Source of the DNA: Glycomyces xiaoerkulensis
Lineage (GTDB): Bacteria > Actinomycetota > Actinomycetes > Mycobacteriales > Micromonosporaceae
Length of the DNA: 64,000 nucleotides
Direction: 5' to 3'
NCBI RefSeq assembly: GCF_002798405.1
Contig: NZ_PGGV01000032.1
Coordinates: forward strand, 62,001 to 126,000
Shown here: piece by piece, positions 47,530-57,188 of the stretch
Layout of the letters: every line of letters starts with the position of its first letter
Numbering within the stretch: position 1 is the stretch's first letter
Position numbers and translations under genes: made by a program
The notes under the pieces: model-generated
The model's database searches: none
What the model was told of the DNA's origin: nothing
The model's input: only the letters and a program-made list of their open reading frames with translations

Positions 47530-48705
47530 TTAGATGTAGCTCTGCACCGGCCGCAGTGCGCCCTCGGGCGGGGTGAGGCTGGACCGGGTGACCGAACCGT
47601 CCTCGGCGAATTCGATCATGGCCCAGGTCTCGTCACCGGTGTCGAAGCTCATCGCCCAGCGGTCGCCCGGATCGACGAGGACGTTCTCCTTGTCGTAGAA
47701 GCCGTCCCGCTCGGCGTCGGGTTCGGTCTCCTGGAGGAGTTCCCCGCCCTCGGGGGGATCGGGCAGTTGCGGCATGTCGGCCGAGGCCCGCTCCACCAGG
47801 TCGGTGACGGGCGCGCCGCCGGAGGCCGATCGGAGGTGCGAGCGCATCTCCTGGTCGCCGAAGTCGCCGCATTCCTCGGATTCGGAGGCGCCGAAGCCCG
47901 GTTCGAGGTCGGAGACGCACATGTACGACGGGTCGTTCCAGTCGAGGACGACCGCGGACTCGTATCCGGCCGTGCCGATCGAGTCCAGACCCCAGTCGAA
48001 CTGGTCCTCGAAGTAGTATTGGCCGCCTTCGCCGCCGGTGGTGCCGAACAGGTCGGCCGATACGACGACGACGTCGTCGCTCCAGTCCTGGAGGGTGACC
48101 TCGTAGGACAGTTCGAACGTGATCGGCTCGGGCTCCTCGGGCAGGTCGGTCGGGTGGATCCGGTAGCTCTGGCGCTCCACGTCGTCGCTGTAGGTGGCGA
48201 TCGTGAACGAGGTGGCCTGGGAGTTGACGCCCAGGTGGTGGTCCTCGGGCACGTCCTGGAAGGTGGACCCTTCGCCGCCGCCGGGCGGCATCACCGTGAC
48301 CGCGGAGGGCTCGTCGATGAGGTAGGCGTCCTGGACGCGGAAGACCGACAGCGGGTCGGTCTCCACCGGCAGCGGCACGAAGTCGTCTTCGGCGGTGAGC
48401 ACCCCGTACTCGCCGCCGCGTTCGGCCACGAACTCGACGTCGAGGTCCCGCTGGACTTCGTCGGCGCTGGTCGGCGGGATCGTCGGGTCGCGATCGAGGA
48501 CGTCGGTCAGCGGATTCCACATCACGACGGCCGCGCCCAGGACGAGCAGGCCGAGACCGCCCGCGCCCGCGGCGACGCGGCGCCAGCGGCGGATGCGCCG
48601 CGCGCCGGAGATGGCGGCGTCGGCCATGCGGTCGTCCGGCACGAAGGGGGTCCCGGCGCGGGAGGCGAACTCGGCGCGCAGTAGGTCCTCGAAGTCATCG
48701 TTCAC
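47530..48705 (-). CDS. Membrane-anchored anti-sigma-like protein, partner of the SigE-type sigma factor
   Basis: 391 residues. A short cytoplasmic N-terminus ('NDDFEDLLRAEFASRAGTPFVPDD', ~1-25), basic segment 'RRIRRWRR', one transmembrane helix (~44-64), and a large outside domain of ~325 residues with no motif I recognise. GTG at 48705 overlaps the sigma factor stop in GTGA, so the two are co-translated. This arrangement is the rule for SigE70 sigma factors and their membrane regulators. It is likely to hold the sigma factor inactive until an envelope signal appears; the signal is unknown. Confidence 0.8.
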   Translation of the reverse strand: MNDDFEDLLRAEFASRAGTPFVPDDRMADAAISGARRIRRWRRVAAGAGGLGLLVLGAAVVMWNPLTDVLDRDPTIPPTSADEVQRDLDVEFVAERGGEYGVLTAEDDFVPLPVETDPLSVFRVQDAYLIDEPSAVTVMPPGGGEGSTFQDVPEDHHLGVNSQATSFTIATYSDDVERQSYRIHPTDLPEEPEPITFELSYEVTLQDWSDDVVVVSADLFGTTGGEGGQYYFEDQFDWGLDSIGTAGYESAVVLDWNDPSYMCVSDLEPGFGASESEECGDFGDQEMRSHLRSASGGAPVTDLVERASADMPQLPDPPEGGELLQETEPDAERDGFYDKENVLVDPGDRWAMSFDTGDETWAMIEFAEDGSVTRSSLTPPEGALRPVQSYI

Positions 48706-49247
48706 GCCGCCTCCTCCGACCGCGCGGAAAGGCCGAGGGCGGTGGCCGGGCTGCCCAGGCGCTTCCGCAGCCCGGCCAGGGCCCTCGATGCCTGGCTCTT
48801 GACGGTGCCGGTGGAGATGCCGAGGATCTCGGCGATCTGGGCGTCGGTGCGGTTCTCGTAGTACCGCAGGACCAGGACGGCCCGCTGGCGCTTGGGGAGG
48901 GCCGCGACGTGGCGCCACATGGCGTCGCGCACGGCGGTGCGCTCGGCGAAGTCGCGGGAGGCGTCGGGGCGGTCGTCGACGATCTCGGAGGGCTTCTCCC
49001 GGTTGGAGCGCTTGCGCCACCAGGAGGCGTTGGTGTTGTAAAGGACCCGCCGGGCGTAGGCGTCCACCGAATCGGTGGTCCGTATCCTGCCCCACGCCAG
49101 GTAGGTCTTCGTCAAGGTCGTCTGCACCAAGTCCTCCGCTGTCGCCCAGTTCCCCGTAAGGAGATACGCGGCGCGGTGCAGCGAAGCCGAGCGCGCCGCT
49201 ACGTACTCGCGGAACTCCTCGTCCTGGGACGATTTGGTCTCGCTCAC
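48702..49247 (-). CDS. SigE-family RNA polymerase sigma factor
   Basis: 181 residues. Region 2 with 'LHRAAYLLTGNWATAEDLVQTTLTKTYLAW' (~22-52) and region 4 with 'LPKRQRAVLVLRYYENRTDAQIAEILGISTGTVKSQASRAL' (~112-152) are the signature of the actinobacterial SigE70 (ECF) group. GTG at 49247 has AGGGAG 5 bp upstream. It heads an operon with the membrane anti-sigma-like gene. It is unrelated in sequence to the sigma factor at 26630. Confidence 0.93.
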   Translation of the reverse strand: MSETKSSQDEEFREYVAARSASLHRAAYLLTGNWATAEDLVQTTLTKTYLAWGRIRTTDSVDAYARRVLYNTNASWWRKRSNREKPSEIVDDRPDASRDFAERTAVRDAMWRHVAALPKRQRAVLVLRYYENRTDAQIAEILGISTGTVKSQASRALAGLRKRLGSPATALGLSARSEEAA

Positions 49248-49403
49248 GCGTCTCCCTAAGGGGTCCGAACGACAGACGTCATACCCCCGGCGGAAGGTTG
49301 CTTCGCGGCTGGGAATTCTGCCAAACCGGTAGTGCTCGGGGCAACCGAGGGTGCCATGTCGCGCAGTATACGCAGGAAGCGCCAACCGCGGGGTCCGGCG
49401 GGT

Positions 49404-50231
49404 TCACGCGTCGGCGCCGGATTCCTTCCGCTCCTCCTCGTCGAGCAGCTCCTCTTCCTCGTCGCTCTCGCGGGCGTCGACCGCCTCGGGCTCGTACATC
49501 TCCTCGCACATCTGCAGGTACAGCTCGTTGGGGTTCGGCAGGTGCGGGACGTTGCGGAGCGCCTGGTCCTGACCTGCGGATTCGATGATGAACTCGCCGT
49601 AGTTGAGCATCCGGCCCATCGGGGTCTGGGCGTACTTCATGTCGGTGACGCGGCCGAGCGGCATCATCGCGACCGAGCGGGTGATGACGCCCTGGATCAG
49701 CATGATCCGCTTGTTGGTGAGGATGAAGCGGTCCATGTACCAGTCGAGGATCTTCCAGCCGACGTAGCCGAGGATCGCCAGCCACACGATGACGGTGACG
49801 GTGAGGGCCGTGTCGCGCGAGGTGTCCTCCCACTTCATGAGCAATCCGGAGGCGAAGCCCATGATGAAGGTCGCGAGGGTCCCGATGATGTACCAGGGCA
49901 TCAGGTGGATCCAGTGGCGGCGCCACTCGCCGCGGTACTTCTCGGTGGGGAAGAGGTAGCGGGCCGAGATCGGCGACGGGACGTCGGGGACGGTCGGGGC
50001 GCGACCGAAGGAGGCGAAGAGGCCGCCGGGGGGACTGTCGTCGAAGCGGACGCCGTCGATGTCGGCGGCGGCCGCGGCCGGGGCGCCCCCGACCGTGGCT
50101 CCGGTCTCGAACTCGCGCGTGGCGTCGTCGTCTTGGGGTACGGGGTTCTCGGCGGGCTCGCGGGGGGCGGGTGGCTCCAGCGGCTCGGTGTCCTTCTTGT
50201 CTCCCGAGCCGCCCGCACCGGTGTCGGTCAT
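49404..50231 (-). CDS. PH-domain (bPH2/YdbS-like) membrane protein
   Basis: 275 residues. A disordered acidic N-terminus (~1-90), two transmembrane helices (~112-132 and ~140-162), then a bacterial PH domain (bPH2, DUF304) 'WYMDRFILTNKRIMLIQGVITRSVAMMPLGRVTDMKYAQTP' (~164-205) and an acidic tail. Such proteins sit in the membrane and have unknown roles. It follows the 52-residue membrane protein gene by 13 bp. Confidence 0.88.
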   Translation of the reverse strand: MTDTGAGGSGDKKDTEPLEPPAPREPAENPVPQDDDATREFETGATVGGAPAAAAADIDGVRFDDSPPGGLFASFGRAPTVPDVPSPISARYLFPTEKYRGEWRRHWIHLMPWYIIGTLATFIMGFASGLLMKWEDTSRDTALTVTVIVWLAILGYVGWKILDWYMDRFILTNKRIMLIQGVITRSVAMMPLGRVTDMKYAQTPMGRMLNYGEFIIESAGQDQALRNVPHLPNPNELYLQMCEEMYEPEAVDARESDEEEELLDEEERKESGADA

Positions 50232-50244
50232 CGCTCGGGCGTCC

Positions 50245-50403
50245 TCAGGTCACCAGGTTGGTGAGGAACGTGGCGAAGCCCTCGCCGACGTCGCCGATGG
50301 CGCCGGCGATCGTGTTGACGACGCCGCCCGCCTCGGTCGGCCTGAAGGCGATAAAGAACACCAGGAACGCCAGTCCGCCCCAGGTTAGAATCTTCTTCAA
50401 CAT
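50245..50403 (-). CDS. Small membrane protein (52 residues)
   Basis: The minus strand from ATG at 50403 reads MLKKILTWGGLAFLVFFIAF, then a polar part rich in Gly and Ala with 'GAIGDVGEGF' and ends 'TFLTNLVT'. One transmembrane helix (~5-21). GGGAGG lies 7 bp before the ATG, a strong ribosome-binding site. A similar pattern (KKIL-hydrophobic-...-small helix) is often found before PH-domain genes in Actinobacteria. Function unknown. It is short and easily missed. Confidence 0.7.
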   Translation of the reverse strand: MLKKILTWGGLAFLVFFIAFRPTEAGGVVNTIAGAIGDVGEGFATFLTNLVT

Positions 50404-50731
50404 CCTCACCCTCCCATCAAAGGGACCTGGCCAAACATTCGTCCCGCACAGGCTCGGTTCAGTTTATCGTACGAATATGACAGGACCTACGACTTTGCCT
50501 CGGGCGGCCCGGTGCCTGCCGACCACCCGCAAAGCCTAGCGCCTCCGCCCCACTGGCGTGCGACTTCGCTGTCCGCCTGCGGAGCAACATATCCGCTGTT
50601 CCACGACGCAGCCTACCTTAAGTAGCCTTCCATTGGCACAATGTAGCCACAAAGGCCGCCGGGCCCTAGGAAAGCGTCAGGTATCCGACACCGGGGGTCC
50701 ACTCCAGTGTGCCCCAGCGGGCGGCGAAGCG
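50404..50731. other. Intergenic region upstream of the 52-residue protein
   Basis: 328 bp. On the minus strand TACGAT occurs about 60 bp upstream of the small gene and may be its -10. No RNA gene, repeat or open frame with a ribosome-binding site was seen. Confidence 0.4.
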
Positions 50732-51382
50732 CTATCCCCCGAGCGGACGCTGTCCGAACACGTGCTCCCGGATCCACGCGTGCATGGCGATCCCGCTGGC
50801 CACGCCCGCGTTGATCGAGCGCGTCGATCCGAATTGGGAGATCGAGCAGACCGTCCGGCACACCTCGCGGACCGGCCCCGACAGGCCGGGGCCCTCCTGG
50901 CCGAAGACGAGGACCGCCTTCCGCGGCAGCGGTGCGGTCTCGATCGGCACCGATCCGGGGAGGTTGTCGATGCCGACCACGGCCAGCTCCTCGGCCTTCG
51001 CCCAGGCGAGGAACGCCTCCACCGTCGAGTGATGGGCCACGTGCTGGTACCGGTCGGTGACCATCGCGCCGCGGCGGTTCCAGCGGCGCTTGCCGATGAT
51101 GTGGACGGCCTTCGCCCCGAAGGCGTTGGCGTTGCGCACCACGGTGCCGATGTTGAAGTCGTGCCGCCAGTTCTCGATCGCGACGTGGAAGTCGTGGCGG
51201 CGCTCGTCGAGGTCGGCCACGATGGCCTCGCGGCGCCAGTAGCGGTAGGGATCGACGACGTTGCGGCGGTCGCCGTGCTCGAGCAGCTCGGGGTCGTAGC
51301 GGGGGTCGTCGGGCCAGGGCCTCTCCCACGGGCCGACGCCGACCTCGTCCGGGCCGCTGTCCTCATCTCTCACGCGCACCAT
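50732..51382 (-). CDS. TrmH/SpoU family RNA methyltransferase
   Basis: 216 residues. The knotted SPOUT domain is complete: 'ENWRHDFNIGTVVRNANAFGAKAVHIIG' (motif 1), 'LVFGQEGPGLS' (motif 2) and 'SINAGVASGIAMHAW' (motif 3). It would transfer a methyl group from SAM to ribose 2'-O of tRNA or rRNA; the target site is unknown. ATG at 51382 is chosen as there is no homology before it, although the frame is open to 51502. No clear ribosome-binding site. Confidence 0.9.
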   Translation of the reverse strand: MVRVRDEDSGPDEVGVGPWERPWPDDPRYDPELLEHGDRRNVVDPYRYWRREAIVADLDERRHDFHVAIENWRHDFNIGTVVRNANAFGAKAVHIIGKRRWNRRGAMVTDRYQHVAHHSTVEAFLAWAKAEELAVVGIDNLPGSVPIETAPLPRKAVLVFGQEGPGLSGPVREVCRTVCSISQFGSTRSINAGVASGIAMHAWIREHVFGQRPLGG

Positions 51383-51519
51383 TGGACCACGCCGGATCGC
51401 GCCGCCCCGGCGGCTACGGGGGAAACCGACCGGGGCGACACGAAACATACTAACTACCGGTTGCGTGCGACCAGGCACACACCTAATTGAATCCCCTTGC
51501 ACCGTAAAGAGATCCGATT

Positions 51520-53733
51520 CTACTTGGCACCTGACCCACCACTGTGCACTCCCTTAACAGGCACCCCAGCCGTCGCGGCCTCGGCCTTGAACGAACGCAG
51601 GCGCTGGGAGTTGGCGACCACCGAGACGCTCGAGAAGGCCATCGCCAGGCCCGCGATCATCGGGTTGAGCAGTCCGAGGGACGCCAGCGGGATCGCGGCG
51701 ACGTTGTATCCGAACGCCCAGCCGAGGTTCTGGCGGATGGTTCGCAAGGTGCGCCGGGCCAACCGGATCGCGTCGACCGCGACCAGCAGGTCGCCGCGCA
51801 CCAGGGTCATGTCGCCGGCGGCGATCGCCACGTCGGTGCCGGTGCCCATGGCGATCCCCAGGTCGGCGGCGGCCAGCGCGGCAGCGTCGTTGACGCCGTC
51901 GCCGACCATCGCCACGACCTTGCCGTCGGCCTGGAGGCGGGCGATGTGGTCGAGCTTGTCCTCGGGCATGACCTCGGCGATGACCTGCTCGATGCCGACC
52001 TCGGCGGCGACCGACTCGGCCACCGGTGCCGCGTCGCCGGTCAGCAGGACCGGGGTCAGGCCGAGCCGGCGCAGTTCGGCGACGGCGCGGGCGCTGCCGG
52101 GCTTGACGGTGTCGGCGACGGCGACGGTGCCGATCGGTTCGCCGTCGACGGCGACCTCCACGACGGTGGCGGTGTCGCGGCCGCCGTTGCCGCCGGCCGG
52201 TCGGCCGACGGTGACGGTTCTGCCCTCGACCCGGCCGGTGACGCCGACGCCGGGGCGTCCGGCGAAGTCGGCCACGTCGGGGAGGTCGCCGAACCGGGCG
52301 CGGGCGGCCGCGGCGATGGCGCGGGCGATCGGGTGCTCGGAGGCGTCCTCGACCGCTCCGGCGTAGCGCAGGGTCTCGTCGCCGGAGTGGTCGACGACGC
52401 TCATCTCGCCGCTGGTGACGGTCCCGGTCTTGTCCAGGACGACCGTGTCGATCCTCCGGGTCGATTCGAGGATCTCGGGGCCCGCGATGAGGATCCCCTC
52501 CTTGGCGGCGCGGGAGGTGCCGATCATCAGGGCCATGGGCGTGGCCAGGCCGAGGGCGCACGGGCAGGCGATGACCAGGACCGCGACTGCGGCGGTGACG
52601 GCCGGCCCGAGGTCCCCCGCGGCGGCCCACGCCGCGAGCGCGCCGGCGGCGATGAGGACGACGATGGGGACGAAGACCGCGGAGATGCGGTCGGCCAGTC
52701 GCTGGACGGCGGCCTTGGAGGCCTGGGCGTCCTCGACCATGCGGGCCATCTGGGAAAGCTGGGTGTCGCCGCCGACGCGGGTGGCGCGCACGACCAGGCG
52801 CCCGGAGGCGTTGACGGTGGCGCCGGTGACGGTGTCGCCCTCGGCGACCTCGATCGGCACCGACTCGCCGGTGAGCATCGACTCGTCGACCGCGGAGGCG
52901 CCGTCGGCGACGGTGCCGTCGGTGGCGATCTTCTCGCCGGGGCGGACGACGAACCGGTCGCCGACGGCGAGGTCGGACACGGGGACGCGGACTTCGCGGC
53001 CGTCGCGGAGGACGGCGACGTCCTTGGCGCCCATTTCCATCAGGGCGCGCAGGGCGTTGCCGGCCTGGCGCTTGGAGCGGTGTTCGAGGTATCGGCCGAG
53101 CAGCACGAAGGCGGTGACGCCGGCGGCGGCCTCGAGGTAGATGTTGGCGGCGGCCTCGCCGCGTTCGGCGGTGAGGGAGAACGGATGGGTCAGGCCGGGC
53201 GTGCCGGCGTCGCCGAGGAACAGGGCCCACACCGACCACAGGAAGGCCGCGAGGGTGCCCATGGAGACCAGCGTGTCCATGTTGGCGGCGCCGTGGCGGA
53301 GGTTGATCGCGGCGACGCGGTGGAACGGCCAGCCGCCCCAGGCCACGACGGGTGCGGCGAGGGTGAGCGAGAGCCACTGCCAGTACTCGAACTGGAGGGC
53401 CGGGACCATCGCGAGCGCGATGACGGGGGCGGCCAGGGCGAGCGAGCCGATGGTGCGCCGGCGGAGGCCGCTGAGCTCGGCGTCCTCGGGTTCGGGTTGC
53501 TCGGCCGTCTCGGGCCGCTCGGGCCGGATCGGGGCGGCGCCGTAACCGGTGCGCTCGACCACGGCCACGAGGTCGTCGGTGGAGACCTCGCCGTCGACGG
53601 CGACGCGGGCGCGTTCGGTGGCGAAGTTGACCGTCGCGTCGGCCCCTTCGACGCGGTTCAGTTTCTTCTCGATGCGGGCGGCGCACGAGGAGCACGTCAT
53701 CCCGGAGATATCGAGATCGATGATGTTGGCCAT
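51520..53733 (-). CDS. Heavy-metal-translocating P1B-type ATPase (copper exporter CopA-like)
   Basis: 737 residues. N-terminal heavy-metal-associated domain with 'GMTCSSC', eight predicted membrane helices, the ion-binding 'CPC' in '[16 protein letters not shown]', phosphorylation motif 'DKTGT', 'HP' motif in 'EHPIARA', and '[10 protein letters not shown]'. The CPC, with Asn in helix 7 and '[15 protein letters not shown]' in helix 8, indicates Cu(I). The start at 53733 is set by the metal-binding domain and a leaderless promoter. A CsoR-type operator overlaps the promoter, so expression is probably induced by copper. No csoR or copZ gene lies next to it. Confidence 0.95.
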   Translation of the reverse strand: MANIIDLDISGMTCSSCAARIEKKLNRVEGADATVNFATERARVAVDGEVSTDDLVAVVERTGYGAAPIRPERPETAEQPEPEDAELSGLRRRTIGSLALAAPVIALAMVPALQFEYWQWLSLTLAAPVVAWGGWPFHRVAAINLRHGAANMDTLVSMGTLAAFLWSVWALFLGDAGTPGLTHPFSLTAERGEAAANIYLEAAAGVTAFVLLGRYLEHRSKRQAGNALRALMEMGAKDVAVLRDGREVRVPVSDLAVGDRFVVRPGEKIATDGTVADGASAVDESMLTGESVPIEVAEGDTVTGATVNASGRLVVRATRVGGDTQLSQMARMVEDAQASKAAVQRLADRISAVFVPIVVLIAAGALAAWAAAGDLGPAVTAAVAVLVIACPCALGLATPMALMIGTSRAAKEGILIAGPEILESTRRIDTVVLDKTGTVTSGEMSVVDHSGDETLRYAGAVEDASEHPIARAIAAAARARFGDLPDVADFAGRPGVGVTGRVEGRTVTVGRPAGGNGGRDTATVVEVAVDGEPIGTVAVADTVKPGSARAVAELRRLGLTPVLLTGDAAPVAESVAAEVGIEQVIAEVMPEDKLDHIARLQADGKVVAMVGDGVNDAAALAAADLGIAMGTGTDVAIAAGDMTLVRGDLLVAVDAIRLARRTLRTIRQNLGWAFGYNVAAIPLASLGLLNPMIAGLAMAFSSVSVVANSQRLRSFKAEAATAGVPVKGVHSGGSGAK

Positions 53734-53740
53734 GCGGGAA

Positions 53741-53760
53741 ATGATACCCCCGAGGGGTAT
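53741..53760 (-). promoter_or_regulatory. CsoR-like operator and leaderless promoter of the copper ATPase gene
   Basis: ATACCCC-CGA-GGGGTAT (53744-53760) is a perfect 7-bp dyad like known CsoR sites. It overlaps a -10 element TATCAT (minus strand, 53741-53746) that lies 7 bp before the ATG at 53733, so the mRNA should be leaderless. Confidence 0.65.
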
Positions 53761-53867
53761 GAACGGCAACCACGCGGCCGCCGCCGGCCGCGGGCATCGG
53801 GCACCACCGGCAGCAGTGCGGAGCCCGCGGGCGGTGGGCGGCCCCCACGGTGAACGCCGGGGCGCGG

Positions 53868-55790
53868 TCAGCGCAGGAACGCGCGGAGGGCTTCGGGGTT
53901 GGCCAGGGCGTCCTTCGAGATCGCCTCCTCGGGCTTGACGCCCTTGAGGATCTTCTTGACCGGGATCTCCACCTTCTTGCCGCTCAGCGTCCGGGGCACG
54001 GCCGGGACCTCCTGCACCGAGTCCGGGACGTGGCGCGGCGAGAGCTGCTCGCGGAGCGTCAGCAGGATCCGGCGGCGCATCGCATCGTCCAGGCTCACGT
54101 CCTCGTTGCAGGCGACGAACAGCATCAGCCGGTCCTCGTCATCGTCGTCCAGGTGGACCACGAGCGAGTCGGCCACACCCGCGATCGACTCGACCACCGA
54201 GTAGAACTCCGCGGTCCCCATGCGGACGCCGCCGCGGTTGAGCGTGGCGTCGCTGCGGCCGGAGATGACCGCCGAGCCGCGGTCGGTGATGGTGATCCAG
54301 TCGCCGTGGCGCCAGATCCCCGGGAAGTCCATCAGGTAGGTGTCGCGGTAGCGCTGGCGCAGCGGGTCGCCCCACAGCCCCACCGGCATCGACGGCATCG
54401 GCGAGACGACCACCAGCTCCCCTTCGCGGCCGGTCACGGCGTGCCCGTCGGTGTCGAACGCCTGCACGTTCGCGCCCAGGCAGCGGCAGGAGAGCTCGCC
54501 GCGCCATACCGGGACGGTCGGGGCGCCGCCGAGGAAGCCGGTGCACACGTCGGTGCCGCCCGACAGGGACTGGAGCTGTGCGCTCGGAGCGACGTGCTCG
54601 TACACGTAGTCGAACCCCGCCGGCGGCAGCGGCGCGCCGGTGGAGCCGACGCCGCGCAGCCGCGACAGGTCGGCCTCGCGGTCCGGCTCGATCCCGCGGC
54701 TGCGGCAGGCCATCAGGAACGGCGCCGAGGTGCCGAAGTAGGTCGTGGCGGATTCCTCGGCCAGGCGCCACATGCCCACCGGGTCGGGCGCGCCGTCGAA
54801 CAGCACCACCCCCGCGCCCACGATCGGGGCCGACACCAGGTAGTTCCACATCATCCAGCCGGTGGTCGAGTACCAGAAGAACCGGTCCCCCGGCCCGAGG
54901 TCGTGGTGCAGGGAGTGCATCTTGGCGTGCTCGACGGCCATGCCGCCGTGGCCGTGCACGATCGCCTTCGGCAGCCCGGTGGTGCCCGAGGAGTACAGGA
55001 CGTAGAGCGGGTGGTCGAAGGTCACCGGTTCGAACTCGACGCCGTCGTCGTAGGCGCAGAACCGGTCCCAGGTCTCGCCTTCGGGGTCGGAGGCACCGAG
55101 GTACTGGAGGGTGACCACGCGGCGCAGCCCCGGCAGGGCGGCCGCGACCTCGCGGACTTCCTTGGTCCGGTCGATCTCCTTGTTGCCGTAGCGGTAGCCG
55201 TCGACGGCGACCAGGATCTTCGGCTCGATCTGGGAGAACCGGTCGATCACCGCGCGGGTGCCGAACTCGGGGGCGCAGGAGGAGAAGACCGCGCCGAGGC
55301 TCGCCGAGGCGAGCATGAGCGCGAGCGTCTCGGGGATGTTGGGCATCCAGGCGGCCACCCGGTCGCCGAGCCCCACGTCGTGGCTCAGGAGCCCGGCCCG
55401 CGCGCGGGCGACGGCCTCGCGCAGGTCGTCGGCGGTCCACTCGACCGGGGCCCGGGTGTCGGAGTAGCCGCTCACCAGCACCTCGTCGCCGTCCACGCCG
55501 GGCGCGGTGAGCACCGAGCGGGCGTAGTTGAACGACTCGTCGGGGAACCAGACGGTGTCGGGCATGTTCTCGTCGGCCAGGACCCGGTGCTCGGGCACGG
55601 TCTTGCCGAGCCCGAAGTACTCCCACACCGAGCCCCAGAAGGGCCGCAGGTGCTCCACCGAGTACTGCCAGAGCGCGGGATATGAGGTGAGATCGCGCTC
55701 CTCACGGCGCGACAGCCATTGGCCGAACTTCCCGATGTTCGTCGTCTCCACCGCATCGGGTCGCGGCAGCCACAGCACCTCGTTCGTCAC
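53868..55790 (-). CDS. Acetoacetyl-CoA synthetase (acetoacetate-CoA ligase)
   Basis: 640 residues. Adenylate-forming enzyme with A3 motif '[15 protein letters not shown]', '[11 protein letters not shown]', '[10 protein letters not shown]', and the C-terminal Lys in '[10 protein letters not shown]'. The N-terminal '[10 protein letters not shown]'-type ACS domain and length match acetoacetyl-CoA synthetases. It activates acetoacetate to acetoacetyl-CoA in the cytoplasm for ketone body use or polymer/isoprenoid synthesis. GTG at 55790 has GGAGG upstream. Confidence 0.93.
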   Translation of the reverse strand: MTNEVLWLPRPDAVETTNIGKFGQWLSRREERDLTSYPALWQYSVEHLRPFWGSVWEYFGLGKTVPEHRVLADENMPDTVWFPDESFNYARSVLTAPGVDGDEVLVSGYSDTRAPVEWTADDLREAVARARAGLLSHDVGLGDRVAAWMPNIPETLALMLASASLGAVFSSCAPEFGTRAVIDRFSQIEPKILVAVDGYRYGNKEIDRTKEVREVAAALPGLRRVVTLQYLGASDPEGETWDRFCAYDDGVEFEPVTFDHPLYVLYSSGTTGLPKAIVHGHGGMAVEHAKMHSLHHDLGPGDRFFWYSTTGWMMWNYLVSAPIVGAGVVLFDGAPDPVGMWRLAEESATTYFGTSAPFLMACRSRGIEPDREADLSRLRGVGSTGAPLPPAGFDYVYEHVAPSAQLQSLSGGTDVCTGFLGGAPTVPVWRGELSCRCLGANVQAFDTDGHAVTGREGELVVVSPMPSMPVGLWGDPLRQRYRDTYLMDFPGIWRHGDWITITDRGSAVISGRSDATLNRGGVRMGTAEFYSVVESIAGVADSLVVHLDDDDEDRLMLFVACNEDVSLDDAMRRRILLTLREQLSPRHVPDSVQEVPAVPRTLSGKKVEIPVKKILKGVKPEEAISKDALANPEALRAFLR

Positions 55791-55829
55791 GGTCGCCTCC
55801 CAACCTCCGCACCGGTGTGGCCCACAACA

Positions 55830-57083
55830 CTATCGTGGCACGGCCCAAGGGGACCTCTGGGACCGGGGGCTGCTATGAGGCAATTGATCCTCGATGTAAC
55901 GATCCCGCGTCAGATAGAGCCCGGAGATCATCTGGGCCCCGATGAGGACGAACAGGAGTCCGAACGGCAGCGCCCACGCCGAGGTGAGGCCGTACAGCCA
56001 GCCGACCGCGAGCGGCCCGACCCCGGCCAGCAGGTAGCCGCCGGACTGGGCGAACCCCGAGAGCGCGGCGGTGCCGCCGGCGGTGCGGGCGCGCAGTCCG
56101 AACAGGGTCAGCAGGAGCGGGAACGTCGCCGAGGCGACGGCCGTCAGGGCCGACCAGATCCAGGTGGACCAGTCGCCGCCGAAGACCCACAGGCCGCCGA
56201 CGCCGATCGGATAGCAGACCGCCAGCGACAGGAACACCGGGCGCGGGCCGCCCGGGCGGGCCACCAGCAGCGGGACGATCATGAACATCGGGATCTGGAC
56301 GAGGGTGAACACGCCCAGCATCGCGCCGGCCGAGGCGGCGTCCATGCCCCGGGTGCGCAGGAACTCGGTGACCCAGCCGATGACGATGTAGGCGATCGAC
56401 GACTGCGTGCCGAAGGCGACGAGCATCGCCCAGGCCAGCGGCGAGCGCCACACGCCCCGCAGACGCGGGCCTTCGGAGGCGGCGGCGCGGCCGTCGCCGT
56501 CGCGCCAGACCAGCCAGGGCACGACCGCCAGGAGCGCCGGGACGGACCAGGCGGCCAGGGCCAGGCGCCAGTCGCCGGCCAGTTGCGCGATCGGGACGGT
56601 GGCGAAGGCGGGGATGGTGGTGCCGATGGCGAGCATGGCCGTGTAGGCGGTGGTCATGCGGCCGATCGAGTGCGGGAAGTACCGCTTGACGATGACCGGG
56701 ACGGCGACGTTGCCGATGGCGCCGCCGGCGAGCGCGAGCAGGCTGAACAGGAGGAACAGGGCGGCGTGCCCGGAGTAGGCGCGGGCGATGAGGCCGAGGC
56801 TCATCGCCAGCAGCGAGGCGGTGATGACGCCTCGGGCGCCGAAGCGGCGGGTGAGCCGCGGCGCGAGCGCGCCGAGCGAAGCGAAGGCCAGCACGGGCAG
56901 GGTGGTGAGCAGGCCCGCGACGGTCTCGGACATGCCGAGGCCGTCCTGGATCTCGCTGAGCATGGCGCCCACGCTGGTGACGGCGGTGCGGAAGTTGAAG
57001 GCCGCGAGCATGACGCCCGCGACGAGCATCCAGGCGCCCAGGATCGCGGCGCGGGTCGGGCGCGGTCGGGCGGCGGTGGTCAC
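55830..57083 (-). CDS. MFS transporter, CynX/NimT type
   Basis: 417 residues, 12 predicted helices. 'LAAFNFRTAVTSVGAMLSEIQDGLGMSETVAGLLTTLPVLAF' at the N-terminus is typical of the CynX/NimT group (cyanate or 2-nitroimidazole transporters); the substrate is not known. GTG start at 57083. It is divergent from a GntR-family gene, with a dyad operator between them, so the GntR protein probably controls it. Confidence 0.9.
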   Translation of the reverse strand: MTTAARPRPTRAAILGAWMLVAGVMLAAFNFRTAVTSVGAMLSEIQDGLGMSETVAGLLTTLPVLAFASLGALAPRLTRRFGARGVITASLLAMSLGLIARAYSGHAALFLLFSLLALAGGAIGNVAVPVIVKRYFPHSIGRMTTAYTAMLAIGTTIPAFATVPIAQLAGDWRLALAAWSVPALLAVVPWLVWRDGDGRAAASEGPRLRGVWRSPLAWAMLVAFGTQSSIAYIVIGWVTEFLRTRGMDAASAGAMLGVFTLVQIPMFMIVPLLVARPGGPRPVFLSLAVCYPIGVGGLWVFGGDWSTWIWSALTAVASATFPLLLTLFGLRARTAGGTAALSGFAQSGGYLLAGVGPLAVGWLYGLTSAWALPFGLLFVLIGAQMISGLYLTRDRYIEDQLPHSSPRSQRSPWAVPR

Positions 57084-57121
57084 GCGGGCGTTTCCTCATC
57101 CTTCCGAGTCCGGGACCGTCC

Positions 57122-57140
57122 TAATTCATGGGATGAATTA
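57122..57140. promoter_or_regulatory. GntR-type operator TAATTCAT-GGG-ATGAATTA
   Basis: Perfect 8-bp dyad with a 3-bp centre between the divergent MFS and gntR genes. Its size fits FadR-subfamily operators. Confidence 0.6.
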
Positions 57141-57174
57141 ACGGCCTGTCAACGATATCCCGGCCGCAGTCTGC

Positions 57175-57188
57175 TTTAATCCTTCTAG
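57175..57188 (+). promoter_or_regulatory. Leaderless promoter (-10 TTTAAT) of the gntR gene
   Basis: TTTAAT (57175-57180) ends 7 bp before the GTG at 57188 and no ribosome-binding site precedes that codon. Confidence 0.45.

Noticed and set aside
50404-50731. tRNA or other RNA gene in this gap
   Set aside because: No cloverleaf-like pattern or GTTCRANNC T-arm could be found; the same holds for the rest of the window.
51544-53853. Long frames on both strands opposite or out of frame with the copper ATPase gene
   Set aside because: Shadow frames of a P-type ATPase with complete motifs in its own frame.
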